A stretch of DNA of 32,735 bases from Massilia horti (GCF_004614195.1 NZ_SPUM01000067.1:1-32735); one strand, 5' to 3'; shown: positions 1 through 8,939, counted from the first letter of the stretch. The notes: generated from the letters alone by a model not told the origin. Numbers and translations: made by a program.

Positions 1-36
1 CTAACCGATACTAATTGCCCGTACGGCTTGTCCCTA
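1..36 (+). rRNA. rrl: 23S ribosomal RNA, 3' end (partial)
   Basis: The window opens with the conserved 3' tail of bacterial 23S rRNA (CTAACCGATACTAATTGCCC, then GTACGGCTT). The rest of the gene lies upstream of the window. The exact 3' end is placed by analogy with the E. coli tail and could be off by about 5 bases. A 5S gene and a terminator follow on the same strand, as expected for the end of an rRNA operon. Confidence 0.9.
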
Positions 37-156
37 TAACCTTGACAGTTATAGATGAGTACACAGTGCTGTTTCAGACAGTCACTACCTGATAAAATAC
101 TTCTTCCAGATTCAGAGCAGCGTCAGCCTAATAGGAGACGATGCTCGTACAAGTTA

Positions 157-272
157 TGCCTGATGACCATAGCAAGTCGGTCCCACCCCTTCCCATCCCG
201 AACAGGACCGTGAAACGACTTTGCGCCGATGATAGTGCTGCAACCAGTGTGAAAGTAGGTTATCGTCAGGCT
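157..272 (+). rRNA. rrf: 5S ribosomal RNA
   Basis: This stretch has the layout of bacterial 5S rRNA. The 5' strand TGCCTGATGACC can pair with the 3' strand GGTTATCGTCAGGCT. Between them are the conserved CCCATCCCGAAC loop and a GTGAAAC segment. The length of about 116 nt is normal. It lies about 120 nt after the 23S tail and is followed at once by an intrinsic terminator. No tRNA gene is visible in the 23S-5S spacer. Confidence 0.95.
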
Positions 273-282
273 AGTTATAAAG

Positions 283-328
283 AAAAAGCCCCGTTTGCCT
301 GAGTGCAGACGGGGCTTTTTTGTTTTTC
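283..328 (+). terminator. Rho-independent terminator of the rRNA operon
   Basis: A GC-rich hairpin pairs AAAAAGCCCCGT with ACGGGGCTTTTT around a loop of roughly 13 nt. A T-rich tail (TTTTTTGTTTTT) follows. It lies just after the 5S gene and would end the rRNA transcript. Confidence 0.9.
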
Positions 329-329
329 T

Positions 330-637
330 AGTGTAAAGCGGAGACGGCCACGTCCTCATCCATCGTCGTTCCCGGCACTGCCGGAAACGACTTCCCGCCA
401 TGCTGAGCGTGCTGTAATGTGACGTCTTACTTATTGATGTCGCCCTGTGACCCCGCCATTTTGTTTCCCGACAAACCGTTTCAGCGGCTGGAAACCGACC
501 AGGTTCCCGTCGGCACGTAAAGGTCCCTCTTGCGCGAGCAGTTCCTTTCCAAAGGCTCCCAGCCCCCCTGGACTAGCCACTCCTCTTTTTCTGTCGTAGC
601 GCTCGGTCTCTGCCGGCAGGCCGAAACACCTGAACTG
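330..637. other. Gene-poor stretch after the rRNA operon
   Basis: No convincing gene is seen on either strand between the rRNA terminator and the tandem repeat at 638-706. The open frames here have no recognisable motif and no ribosome binding site. It may be the remains of a mobile element, given the repeats next to it, but nothing in this stretch proves that. Confidence 0.4.
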
Positions 638-706
638 AGTATTATCATCGAACCCGCCACGATTTAGCATCGGACACCCACCACCATTTAGCATCGTAGA
701 CCCGCC
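638..706 (-). repeat. Tandem direct repeats, 24-bp period, three copies
   Basis: Read on the minus strand, two exact-length 24-bp units (706-683 and 682-659) share GG(C/T)GGGT followed by CGATGCTAAAT. A third, shorter and more diverged copy (658 to about 638) begins GGCGGGTTCGATGATAAT. Short tandem units like these are typical of transposase-binding repeats at the ends of some insertion sequences, for example the IS21 family. No transposase gene remains, so this assignment is inference. They could equally be a small regulator-binding array. Confidence 0.6.
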
Positions 707-949
707 AGCGATTCGCGCGCAAGCCGCCACTTGATTGGGCTGCAATGATGTGGGGGCTGTGTGTGTGCTGCGACCGGCGGGTTCCGCCCCGAAGGAGTCA
801 TTCGCCAGCACTTTACTGGTAGACATCCGATCAACTTCAATTCGCCCTGAGCAACTTTAGGATAGCGAGTCAGATACCATTTTTCACTTGGGAAAATGCC
901 GGCCCAGCGACCTAGGTTCACTTGTTACCTATTTTTTCCTGTCTTCAAA

Positions 950-1079
950 TCAGGTATTGACTTGCTTCAAGTATCGAGCCAACCAATCCATGAATACCTT
1001 GGCACGCCGACTCATGCGCTTCGCTGACTGATACATCACCGAAATGGAAATCTGACCACCGTTGCGCTTGATTTTCCGG
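950..1079 (-). pseudogene. LysR-family regulator, 3' remnant
   Basis: The minus strand encodes about 42 residues ending in a stop at 950-952. They include GGQISISVMYQSAKRMS, then RRAKVFMDWLARYLKQ. This matches the usual C-terminal end of LysR substrate-binding domains, where a 'G.(I/V)S(I/V)(S/L)(V/L)(M/L)Y' strand is followed by a final 'R(A/V)(K/R)VF(M/V)DWLA' helix. The helix-turn-helix part and most of the effector domain are missing. The upstream side runs straight into the 3' end of the acyltransferase gene, which marks a recombination junction near 1080-1094. Confidence 0.75.
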
Positions 1080-1093
1080 CTTAGCGAGCAAGC

Positions 1094-3175
1094 CTACCGC
1101 GACAGCACCAAACCTTGCGATAACTGGCGCCACGCTTCGTCCAATTCCTGCGGATGCTTCTGGAGATAGGCCTCGAAATAAATCCTGCTTCCGCCGGCAC
1201 CCAGGTGCCCCCGGTCGTTGTGGGCGTATAGCGAGGTTCCGAGTAACTCCATTCGACATACCTTATCGTCGCAAGGAACCTCATACGTGTGCAATACCGC
1301 AACTTGAGGAAAGCGTGTCGTGATCCGGTTCAAAATATTACGAGGTTCAACATAGCGATCGTCGGCATACTTGCGCGGATAAACGCAGAGATCCGCGGCG
1401 TGGCCCGGCAAGTAGAGGCGATTTGCCACGCAGTTTTCCATTTCGGCGGGGGCAACCGGTATGTCGTCAAGCAGGATGACCCGCTTGCCTGCGGCTTCCA
1501 GCTTGCCGATTGTTGCGGCAAGCTCCTTGTCAATTTCGCCTGCGACATAGCCGTGCAAGTTCGGTTCCGGCGTGTTGTCGACGTCAGCATACAAATCCCA
1601 TACCGCAGACATGAAGACAAATTTGATGTCCGGTGTCGCGAGGATGTAGTTCATCACCGCCTTGTCATGGGCGCGACACTCTTCGGCATGACGTTGAAAT
1701 GCGCCATCGCCAGCCCGTTCCGGACTATTCTCGACTGGCGCGCACATGGTAAATGCGACATCGTGTATGGCAACATTTTTCCGTTTTCCAATCGCATCGA
1801 TAAAATCAATCAGGTGGTAAGCATGGCTGTCACCCCAGAACACGCCCTTGGTCGTGGCGCTCACATCACCGACCGAACAGTCGCTGGCAGCGGTGACATC
1901 CACCTTGCCCCAGCATTTCTTACCGCGACTGTCGCTAAACACCGTCTGTCCCGACTCACGGAAGTCGCGTTGATATCGCGCGCCGGTGAACAACGTGAAC
2001 TGGTTGGTCAGCGTGCCCACGACGATCAGCAAGATCGACAGCATCACCGGTACCAACCATAACTGCAGAATCGCCCGCTTGAAAGTCCACTGCTGCCGGC
2101 GCAACGGTTGTTCAACATACAGATACGTCGGGATGGTCAGCAACAGAGCGCAGACCATGGCCAGTGCCATATTCCAGGCGCCTGTCAGTTGAAAGCGCCC
2201 GAACGCGAACAGAACCGGAAAGTGCCACAGATAGAGCGAATAAGACAGCTTGCCCAACTGGGTCGCCCCGCGATTGGTGAACAGCCGACTGACATACCTC
2301 GCACGCAACGCCCCCAGAAGGATCAGCACGGCACCGACGCATGGCCATATAGCATTCCCCCCTGGCATCGCAGTTGACGCCCGGTAAGTAATCACGCACC
2401 AGGCGACAATGCCCAGACCAAGCAAACTCAACAGTTCGCCTACCCACCAGGTGAACTGGAGCTTGCCCTGCGTCGCGAACAAGGCCAGCACGATACCCAG
2501 CGTAAACTCGAACGCGCGCCCCTGCAGGAAATAATAGGCACCTGCCTTGCCACGCGAGACCAGCCAGCACGACGCCAATGTTAGCAGCACGGTGACCGCG
2601 ATCGCCACCGTCTGTTTGATATACAGGCGCCGCTTCGCCAGCAAAACGAAGGCGAGTGGCGCGATCAGATAAATCTGCTCCTCGACCGATAACGACCATG
2701 TGTGCAGCAAGGGGTGCTGATCGGCGGCCAGATCGAAGTAGCCGGTCTGTTTGGACAGATAAATATTGGATAAGAAGATCGACACGTATCCGATATTTTT
2801 CGCCAACTCCATGTTGTTACTAGGCAGGCAGTAAAGCACGCCGAACCCGAAGGTCACCGCCATGACCAGATACAGCGCGGGCGCCAAGCGCGCGAGGCGC
2901 CTGGTATAAAAGCGCTTTAACGAGAAAACGCCGGCTTCCTGGTCATGCAAAATCGACCGTGCCACCACATAGCCGGAGATGACAAAGAAGATATCGACGC
3001 CGACAAAACCACCGGAAAACATCGAAAACTTGGCATGGCAGAGTATCACTGCCAACACTGCCAGCGCGCGCAGTCCGTCGACATGCGGCAGGTAGCGATT
3101 AATATGCGTGGTGTACGTCTGTTTGAATGATGCGGGAGGCGTGGTGAAAGTCTTGGTGGCGTGCTGTGGGGACAT
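1094..3175 (-). CDS. OafA/YrhL-type acyltransferase with C-terminal SGNH domain
   Basis: This is an integral membrane acyltransferase_3 protein of about 693 residues. It is expected to O-acylate (often O-acetylate) a surface polysaccharide such as LPS O-antigen. The N-terminal half starts with the family signature [16 protein letters not shown], then LCHAKF with the catalytic-type histidine and [15 protein letters not shown], followed by about ten hydrophobic segments. A periplasmic SGNH/GDSL-like domain follows, with [11 protein letters not shown] near residue 449 (nucleophile Ser) and a C-terminal DRGHLG block. The start at 3175 (MSPQHATK) is chosen because residues upstream do not look like the family. 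No good ribosome binding site is visible, so the start is uncertain. The gene stands alone between a LysR remnant and a gene-poor zone, which suggests acquisition with surface-antigen variation. Confidence 0.9.
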   Translation of the reverse strand: MSPQHATKTFTTPPASFKQTYTTHINRYLPHVDGLRALAVLAVILCHAKFSMFSGGFVGVDIFFVISGYVVARSILHDQEAGVFSLKRFYTRRLARLAPALYLVMAVTFGFGVLYCLPSNNMELAKNIGYVSIFLSNIYLSKQTGYFDLAADQHPLLHTWSLSVEEQIYLIAPLAFVLLAKRRLYIKQTVAIAVTVLLTLASCWLVSRGKAGAYYFLQGRAFEFTLGIVLALFATQGKLQFTWWVGELLSLLGLGIVAWCVITYRASTAMPGGNAIWPCVGAVLILLGALRARYVSRLFTNRGATQLGKLSYSLYLWHFPVLFAFGRFQLTGAWNMALAMVCALLLTIPTYLYVEQPLRRQQWTFKRAILQLWLVPVMLSILLIVVGTLTNQFTLFTGARYQRDFRESGQTVFSDSRGKKCWGKVDVTAASDCSVGDVSATTKGVFWGDSHAYHLIDFIDAIGKRKNVAIHDVAFTMCAPVENSPERAGDGAFQRHAEECRAHDKAVMNYILATPDIKFVFMSAVWDLYADVDNTPEPNLHGYVAGEIDKELAATIGKLEAAGKRVILLDDIPVAPAEMENCVANRLYLPGHAADLCVYPRKYADDRYVEPRNILNRITTRFPQVAVLHTYEVPCDDKVCRMELLGTSLYAHNDRGHLGAGGSRIYFEAYLQKHPQELDEAWRQLSQGLVLSR

Positions 3176-3505
3176 GGATGATGAAATTTGGGATAGTCGC
3201 AAATGTTGGCACATCTGCAATGACCTAGATGGCCACCAGCAGGAGGTACATGTCGGCTCGCTGGCCTCCTGCTTGGCAGCTTGCAAACTAAAGCCTTACG
3301 ATGGAATGAAATTTTTCGACTGACCGTTCTTGGCCGAACGCGGCCGACGGCATCTAGGATAGCATCTTGCCATTCTGCAAAACTCACTTATTCTCATTTT
3401 TGCCCGAAGATGCCATTCCTCGGACCGTCAAGTGGTGGTGTTGCATGCAAGTCGCTGTTGGATTCGGGATGGTGGCGGTGCACGCTTCGCCGCCACGTAC
3501 GCATG

Positions 3506-3562
3506 CAGTTTCAGCTTTTTCTGAATTTCACGGAACGTGAACGTGGAGAAAAACTGAAACTG
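3506..3562. repeat. Imperfect inverted repeat (57 bp)
   Basis: CAGTTTCAGCTTTTTCT on the left is matched by AGAAAAACTGAAACTG on the right. The inner arms CACG and CGTG flank a 3-nt centre. The arms are about 27 nt with a few mismatches. No T-run follows on either strand, so it is not a standard terminator. It lies in the gene-poor stretch 3176-3622, where I see no gene. It could be a small non-autonomous element or a structured RNA signal. Confidence 0.5.
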
Positions 3563-3622
3563 AACCGCCATGGTTACATGGGAGCGCGTTGCAACGATCG
3601 CCGAGCAGTTCGATGATCGAGC

Positions 3623-3854
3623 GTAGGTTTCACCGCCACTGCTGCGACGCTGCTGGACTGGCAGGGCCGCTCCCAGTTCCAATCAGGCGATCACGCTGCG
3701 TTTGGGCGTCAAGAATCTGATGGACAGAAAGTCGCCGCTGTCTCTGCGCGCTTCCTCTGGTCACCAGGTTGGTTTCGACCCGCGTTATGTCCGGTGCGAG
3801 CCTGGCGGCGTTTTTCATTGTGCTCGCCGGGGCTGGAAATCGCCGGGGCAGTGA
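3623..3854 (+). pseudogene. TonB-dependent receptor, 3' remnant with frameshift
   Basis: The plus strand encodes the last beta-strands of a TonB-dependent outer-membrane receptor in two frames. From 3623 one frame reads VGFTATAATLLDWQGRSQF. After one extra base at 3680 the next frame reads NQAITLRLGVKNLMDRKSPL and then HQVGFDPRYV. It ends GGVFHCARRGWKS plus a few residues, with a stop at 3852-3854. The 'LGVKNL.D..PP/PL', 'GFDPRY' and terminal 'G..F....WK' blocks are hallmarks of this family. The barrel, plug and signal peptide are absent. A strong terminator begins four bases after the stop, so the original gene end is preserved. Confidence 0.75.
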
Positions 3855-3857
3855 TGG

Positions 3858-3899
3858 ACAAAAGCCCGCTGGCTGACGTCAGCGGGCTTTTGTTTTTTT
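3858..3899 (+). terminator. Rho-independent terminator after the receptor remnant
   Basis: A perfect 14-bp stem (ACAAAAGCCCGCTG with CAGCGGGCTTTTGT) encloses an 8-nt loop. It is followed by a run of T on the plus strand. It was presumably the terminator of the now truncated TonB-dependent receptor gene. In the opposite direction it could also stop read-through from the DUF1840 gene, but the tail on that side is poor. Confidence 0.85.
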
Positions 3900-4067
3900 G
3901 TGCTGGTTTCCTTTGCGCGTTCCGGAGTATGTGCGTCGCAATGGGACGAGATCACAGCGGTAAACCGCGCTTACCTGTTCGGCACAGGCAAGCATTGCGC
4001 GAACAGGCAACAATTCCGCCGAGAGCGCACAGGCACTCGCGGCGGTATTCGCGTATTTACGCCGGAA

Positions 4068-4409
4068 TCAGACGCCCCAGAGAATTTCGCAGTGCTGGTC
4101 GCGCGCCGCGCGCAGCATCTCCAGCAGCGGATAGGACCGGGTGGCGAAACTCACGGTTTCGACGCCCTCGTGCTGGGCATCCTCGTGCTCGCCATGGTGG
4201 GCCCTGACGTCCTGCTCGACTTCGTCGGTTGGCACGTGCTTGCGGCTTTCGGCAATTTCTTTTTCCAGAATCTCGACCGCCTTCGGGGCTTCCTCGGAAG
4301 TGATGACGCCGCGATCGGTATCCTTGTGCAGCAAGTCAAGGATTCGCTTCGCGTGCTCCTTGTACATCATGACTTCTGGATATGCTTTGGATTTGAATGT
4401 GATCAGCAT
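4068..4409 (-). CDS. DUF1840 family protein
   Basis: A 113-residue soluble protein begins MLITFKSKAYPEVMM. This matches the N-terminus of the DUF1840 family, which is found mainly in beta-proteobacteria and has no established function. The middle is rich in charged residues (TDRGVITSEEAPKAVEILEKE) and predicted helical. A His/Glu-rich stretch (DVRAHHGEHEDAQHEGVE) precedes a short conserved tail (RSYPLLEMLRAA). The start at 4409 is chosen over an upstream in-frame codon because homology begins there. The next gene upstream ends at 4465, so it may be read from the ABC transporter transcript. Confidence 0.8.
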   Translation of the reverse strand: MLITFKSKAYPEVMMYKEHAKRILDLLHKDTDRGVITSEEAPKAVEILEKEIAESRKHVPTDEVEQDVRAHHGEHEDAQHEGVETVSFATRSYPLLEMLRAARDQHCEILWGV

Positions 4410-4464
4410 AAAAGTTCTCGTGTTTCGGGTCGTGACGAAACCATAACACGACTTGCGCGACCGG

Positions 4465-6042
4465 TCATCCAGCGCGCGAGCCTGACGCTGTGGCGCGTGT
4501 TCGTCCAAGCCATGCAAACAGTGGCAGTACCAAGGTCACCAGGAACAGGGCGGCTGCGGCCAGCAACTTGAGCTGGGAAGGCCCACTGCCCAGGCTTTCC
4601 TGCAACAGGAACGCCAGTCCGGCCCAACCGAGCGTACTCAACACGTCGAGCAGGCTGCCAACGAAGTTCTTTCGCGCACGGGTGGCAAACATTTTTCGGG
4701 CTGTCGGGCGGCCGGTCCACATCGTGATCAACGCGGAACCGATCACCGCGCCGGCCAGGGTGTAGCAGGCCAGCACGCCCGCCAGTGGTTGATGCGCCAC
4801 CAGCCAGAGCAATGGGACAGCCATGAGCACAAGTACCGGCATTACCGCCGCCGCCATTTTGGCCAAGCGCACCAGGAACGGGTTGGCAGGCGAGACCAGC
4901 AGCAGATCCGGGGCGTCCTCCGCCTGGACGATGATCCACGTAAGGGACGAGGTTAGTGATGCGGATAACATCGTCATGCCAGCTGCGATGCCTGCCAGCC
5001 TGACGTCCGGTTTCGAAAATGCCAGCACGAACAGCGGCAGCAGGTACAGCAACTGAAGCAGTGTTTGCGAAATGAGGTGCGGGTCACGGGCGATCAGTCG
5101 CCATTCCTTCAGCACGACGACCTCTGCCAGACCGCGTCCGAAACGAAAACGCATCCCGCCTTTGGGTGGTGCTGCGGTCCGGCTCGCTCCCGTTGCCTGC
5201 TGCAGCCCGCTCACGAAGTAACGATGGGTGAACTGGACCGTGAAAGCAAATGCCCCCAGGCCTAAGGCACACATAACGAACAGCGGCCCCGGCGCGCCAA
5301 GCGCCGCCTTGGCCGGGAGCCAGAGTGCACTGTCCGTCGACGATATTCCGTTGGCGCCGATCCATTTGGAAAACCACGCCGTCACCTGCGCCTGCTTGTT
5401 ATGTACGCTCACGTTGAACAACTGGGTCAGCAGGAATATCAGCCCGCCGGAAACTGCACTGAGTATCTGGGCGAGTACACGGGTACGACGTGCACCGATC
5501 AGCCGGACCAGGCCCAGCGTCAGCAGGATTCCGACTGTTACTGCGAGGGTAGCCCAGCCCAGGACGGTGGGATAAATCGCCAGCCAGCGGAATTGCCCCA
5601 GCATGAGGCCGACATGGGCAAGCGGCGCCAGGAAGAACAAGTAGCCGAGCGCAATGCTTGCGACCAGGCCGAGCAGGCGGACCGTAAAAATGCTGCGCGA
5701 CGGCAGCGGGGAAGACAGCAGCAGGTCGAGGTCGCCGCGATCGAACAATGCTTCCACGCTCGACTTCAGTGCGCCCGAGAGCATCAGCAGGAACATGCAC
5801 ACGAGTGCGAACGTAACGAGGAGCAGAACCTGCGGGTCGGCGGAGCCCGCCTGCAACGGCCGCCACGATAGCAGAGCGAACGCGAAGCCATGGATGATCA
5901 GCCACACCAACGTGAACGTGACCAGCGTCCTTGCCATGCCCCCGCCCCGGGGTTTGCCCTTTGTCGCTTTCGCTCTTAAGTTGTACCAGTGCAGTCTCAG
6001 CTCATGCTTCAGCAACCACAGCGAACTGCCGGGCGTACTCAT
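4465..6042 (-). CDS. ABC-2 type transporter, permease subunit
   Basis: A 525-residue polytopic membrane protein with many hydrophobic segments, for example VTFALVCMFLLMLSGAL and LLQLLYLLPLFVLAFSK. It forms the channel of an exporter together with the ATPase encoded just upstream. The start codon at 6042 overlaps the stop of the ATPase gene by ATGA, so the two are translationally coupled. A cytoplasmic stretch carries a DRGDLDLLLSSPL motif, as in exporters of the ABC-2 class whose loop contacts the ATPase. The substrate cannot be told from sequence. The C-terminus ends in an Arg/Ala-rich tail. Confidence 0.85.
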   Translation of the reverse strand: MSTPGSSLWLLKHELRLHWYNLRAKATKGKPRGGGMARTLVTFTLVWLIIHGFAFALLSWRPLQAGSADPQVLLLVTFALVCMFLLMLSGALKSSVEALFDRGDLDLLLSSPLPSRSIFTVRLLGLVASIALGYLFFLAPLAHVGLMLGQFRWLAIYPTVLGWATLAVTVGILLTLGLVRLIGARRTRVLAQILSAVSGGLIFLLTQLFNVSVHNKQAQVTAWFSKWIGANGISSTDSALWLPAKAALGAPGPLFVMCALGLGAFAFTVQFTHRYFVSGLQQATGASRTAAPPKGGMRFRFGRGLAEVVVLKEWRLIARDPHLISQTLLQLLYLLPLFVLAFSKPDVRLAGIAAGMTMLSASLTSSLTWIIVQAEDAPDLLLVSPANPFLVRLAKMAAAVMPVLVLMAVPLLWLVAHQPLAGVLACYTLAGAVIGSALITMWTGRPTARKMFATRARKNFVGSLLDVLSTLGWAGLAFLLQESLGSGPSQLKLLAAAALFLVTLVLPLFAWLGRTRATASGSRAG

Positions 6043-6776
6043 GCCTGCCCCGTCAGCTGCAGGAACATGTCTTCCAGCGTGTCGCCTTCGGTCTTGGCGC
6101 GCAACTGGTCGAGCGTCCCCTCCGCGATCAGGCGGCCGTGCTGAATGATCCCGATGCGCTGCGCCAGCCGCTCGGCCACCTCCAGGATGTGGGTGGTCAG
6201 GATCACGGTGCCCCCATTTCGGACGTGGTCCAGGAGCAGATCTTTCACTTGGCGCGCGGCAGCGGCATCCAGGCCGGTCAGCGGTTCGTCGAGGACCAGC
6301 AGTTGCGGCTCATGGATCAGCGCACCGGCCAGGGCCAGTTTTTGCTGCATGCCGCGCGAAAAGCCTTCGGTCAGTTCGTGCGCATGCTTGGCCAGGTCGA
6401 GCCAGTCCAGCAGGCGGCGCGCCTGCGGCTCCGCGTCGGCCGCGCTCATACCCCACAGTCCCGCGACGAATTCGAGATATTCGGTCGGCTTGAGTTTTCC
6501 GTACAACATCGGGTCATCCGGCAGGTAGGCGATCTGCTGCTTCGCGCGGGACGGTTCGCGCGCCATGTCCACGCCCATGACTTCGACGCTGCCGGCATCC
6601 GGCGCCAGCAGTCCCACCAGCATGCGCAAAGTCGTCGTTTTGCCGGCGCCGTTTCGGCCAAGCAGCGCGTACAGTTCGCCGCGCCGGACCGTGAGGTCAA
6701 GATGGTCGACGGCCGGCCGGCCGAACGATTTGCAAAGGGAGTTCAGCCGGATGGCCGGAGAGGAGTCAGTCGACAT
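6039..6776 (-). CDS. ABC transporter ATP-binding protein
   Basis: A 245-residue ABC ATPase that powers the permease encoded immediately downstream. The motifs are in order. Walker A is GRNGAGKTT at residues 40-48, followed by a Q-loop region (AYLPDDPMLYGKL). The signature FSRGMQQKLALAGAL is a common variant of LSGGQ. Walker B plus D-loop is LLVLDEPLTGLD and the H-loop is ILTTHIL. The start at 6776 (MSTDSSPAIRL) is preferred over a TTG codon further upstream because family similarity begins here. No strong ribosome binding site is visible. The single nucleotide-binding domain and short C-terminus fit ABC-2 exporters. Confidence 0.9.
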   Translation of the reverse strand: MSTDSSPAIRLNSLCKSFGRPAVDHLDLTVRRGELYALLGRNGAGKTTTLRMLVGLLAPDAGSVEVMGVDMAREPSRAKQQIAYLPDDPMLYGKLKPTEYLEFVAGLWGMSAADAEPQARRLLDWLDLAKHAHELTEGFSRGMQQKLALAGALIHEPQLLVLDEPLTGLDAAAARQVKDLLLDHVRNGGTVILTTHILEVAERLAQRIGIIQHGRLIAEGTLDQLRAKTEGDTLEDMFLQLTGQA

Positions 6777-6827
6777 GTAGGCGCTTCGATAGGCAATGTG
6801 GAAGGAACCGTGCAGGCCGTGCAAACA

Positions 6828-7373
6828 TCAGAGCAGTTTGAACGAGCTGAGAAACTGTTCGGCCTGCTCCTGATTCACGGATTTCGTCTTGCCCATCACG
6901 ACGACCTGGTAGACGCGCTTGTCGCGCGCCTCGAAGTGGCCGATCAGGCGCATCGGCGCGCCATTCACGTTTCCGTTGGCGTCGAGCTCTTCGCTCGTGC
7001 TTTGCGCCATCGTGGCGCCGCTGGCAACGGCAACGGAACTCGATTTCTTGCTCGTCACCGTCCCGTTAATGTTTTTTACCATCGCCGCTTCCATTGCCTC
7101 CAACGCCGCCTGGGCCTGCTGCGGGTCGGGCACTTTGGCGGTGCCGACGGCGAAGATCGTATTCTCGACTTCAGCGGCGGTCATCGTCATGTCCACTTTT
7201 ATGTTGCCCAAGTCCACCGGACGCGTAAAGCTGGCGGGCTTGGCCGGGAACATCACGCGGTAGGGGGCGTCGGGACTGGTGTAGTCGCGCCAGTTGTAGG
7301 TGGGGCTGCAGCCGGCGAGCGCGATTGCCGCAGCCACAGACAGCACCATTGACGAGAATGAAAATTTTGGCAT
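6828..7373 (-). CDS. Putative lipoprotein of unknown function
   Basis: A 181-residue protein with a lipoprotein signal peptide: a short basic start, a hydrophobic core (MVLSVAAAIALAGC) and a lipobox LAGC with the cysteine at residue 21. The mature part has alternating strand-like segments (YRVMFPAKPASFTRP, IKVDMTMTAAEVENT), an amphipathic helix rich in Ala/Glu, and a C-terminal block KRVYQVVVMGKTKSVNQEQ. That pattern recalls small periplasmic proteins that protect or sort surface components, but I do not recognise a named family. It lies 48 bp after the comM gene and 51 bp before the ABC ATPase, all on the same strand. Confidence 0.8.
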   Translation of the reverse strand: MPKFSFSSMVLSVAAAIALAGCSPTYNWRDYTSPDAPYRVMFPAKPASFTRPVDLGNIKVDMTMTAAEVENTIFAVGTAKVPDPQQAQAALEAMEAAMVKNINGTVTSKKSSSVAVASGATMAQSTSEELDANGNVNGAPMRLIGHFEARDKRVYQVVVMGKTKSVNQEQAEQFLSSFKLL

Positions 7374-7421
7374 GGCCAGATGGTAGCAGGGCAGCGCTCG
7401 CGCCGCTACTGGCGGCCGGCG

Positions 7422-8939
7422 CTACCGCTCGCGCAAACCGCGCCGGTACTGGACGGCTTCCGCGACGTGACTGGCCTGGATTGCCGGCGAACCGGCCAGG
7501 TCGGCGATGGTGCGCGCGACTTTCAGGACCCGATGATAAGCGCGTGCCGACCAATGCATGTGCGCCATTGCCGACCTTAACATCTTGTCGCCGGAATCAT
7601 CCAGCCGGCAATGGCGATCGATCTCGCGGGTCGACAGGAACTGGTTGGCCTTGCCCTGCCGGGTGAGCTGCAATTGATACGCATGGGCCACCCGGACCGC
7701 GATCGTTTCGGTCGCCTCGCCATCGGCCAGCGCGCTCATGGTTTCGGGCGCCATTGCGCTTACCTCGATCTGCATGTCGATCCTGTCCAGAAGCGGGCCG
7801 GAGATGCGGTCCTGATAGCGCATTACCCCTTCGCTCGTGCAATGGCACTTGCCGGAAGGGTGGCCGCGCCATCCGCAGGGACAAGGATTCATCGCCGCGA
7901 TCAACTGGAATCGTGCGGGGAAGTCGGCCTGGCGGGCCGCACGTGAGATCGTAATGCGGCCGGATTCGAGCGGCTCGCGCAACACTTCGAGCACGCGGCG
8001 ATCGTATTCCGGCAACTCATCCAAAAACAGCACACCCCAATGCGCGAGCGACACTTCGCCGGGCCGCGGCAGATTGCCGCCGCCGACTAGCGCGACGCCC
8101 GAGGTCGTATGGTGCGGGCTGCGAAATGGACGAACTTTCCAGCGCTCGGCCGAAAAGCCTCCGGACAACGACTGGACCGCGGCCGATTCCAGCGCCTCCT
8201 CGTCGTTCATCGGCGGGAGCAAGCCGACGAAACGCGATGCAAGCATGCTCTTGCCCGCGCCCGGCGGGCCGACCAGCAGCACCGAATGGAGTCCGGCCGC
8301 GGCGATCTCCAGTGCCCGCTTGGCGTGCTGCTGTCCCTTTACGTCGGAAAAATCGGGATAGGCTGGCGCTGCCGTCAGCGGCTTGGCTTGATGACGCGGA
8401 AGGCGGCAGGCATCATCGGCAGCGGCGAAGTGGGCGCACACATCAAGGAGCGACTGGGCCGGAAAAATGGCTGCATCGGAGACCAGCGCGGCCTCGTCGG
8501 CGTTCGCGCGAGGCAGGATGAAGGCGCGTGGTGCATCGGTTCCGCAGCGATGCATGGCAAACGTCATCGCAAGGGCGCCGCGGACTGGGCGCAGTTCGCC
8601 GGTCAGCGACAGTTCGCCGGCAAATTCGTAATTGCCGAATTCCTTGCCGGGGATTTGCTTGGACGCCGCCAGGATGCCCAGGGCAATTGGCAAATCGAAG
8701 CGGGCCGACTCCTTGGGCAGGTCGGCCGGCGCCAGGTTGACTGTGATGCGCCGCGGCGGAATGTCGAAGCCGCTGTTTTGCAGGGCCGCGCGCACCCGGT
8801 CCTTTGATTCGCGCACCTCCGCATCGGGTAGGCCGACGATCGTGAACGATGGGAGGCCGTTGGCGAGGTGCACCTCGACGCTGACGGCGGGCGCTTCCAT
8901 GCCCGCAAGTGCACGGCTTCGTAACACGGCGAGACTCAT
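7422..8939 (-). CDS. comM: ComM/YifB family AAA+ ATPase (Mg-chelatase-like)
   Basis: A 505-residue YifB/ComM protein. In naturally competent bacteria ComM is a hexameric helicase that promotes branch migration while incoming DNA is integrated. In other bacteria the role is unclear. The N-terminal Lon-like domain shows LPSFTIVGLPDAEVRESKDRVRAA, split here as LPSFTIVGLPD and VRESKDRVRAA. Walker A is GPPGAGKS at about residues 224-231. The Walker B block is VLFLDELPEY and the sensor region is IAAMNPCPCG, with a cysteine-rich patch up to KCHC. The C-terminal Mg-chelatase domain ends SARAYHRVLKVARTIADL. The start at 8939 (MSLAVLRSRAL) has GCAGGAG just upstream. Upstream in-frame residues are not family-like. 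Confidence 0.92.
   Translation of the reverse strand: MSLAVLRSRALAGMEAPAVSVEVHLANGLPSFTIVGLPDAEVRESKDRVRAALQNSGFDIPPRRITVNLAPADLPKESARFDLPIALGILAASKQIPGKEFGNYEFAGELSLTGELRPVRGALAMTFAMHRCGTDAPRAFILPRANADEAALVSDAAIFPAQSLLDVCAHFAAADDACRLPRHQAKPLTAAPAYPDFSDVKGQQHAKRALEIAAAGLHSVLLVGPPGAGKSMLASRFVGLLPPMNDEEALESAAVQSLSGGFSAERWKVRPFRSPHHTTSGVALVGGGNLPRPGEVSLAHWGVLFLDELPEYDRRVLEVLREPLESGRITISRAARQADFPARFQLIAAMNPCPCGWRGHPSGKCHCTSEGVMRYQDRISGPLLDRIDMQIEVSAMAPETMSALADGEATETIAVRVAHAYQLQLTRQGKANQFLSTREIDRHCRLDDSGDKMLRSAMAHMHWSARAYHRVLKVARTIADLAGSPAIQASHVAEAVQYRRGLRER

Noticed and set aside
431..826. Minus-strand open frame of 131 codons across the tandem repeats
   Set aside because: The repeat units create the Gly/Asn/Leu pattern. 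There is no ribosome site and no family match. Repeats explain it better than a gene.
5931..7352. Long plus-strand open frame (473 codons) opposite the ABC transporter and lipoprotein genes
   Set aside because: Its sequence is rich in Arg, His and Gln with no motif. It mirrors well-supported minus-strand genes, so it is a high-GC shadow.
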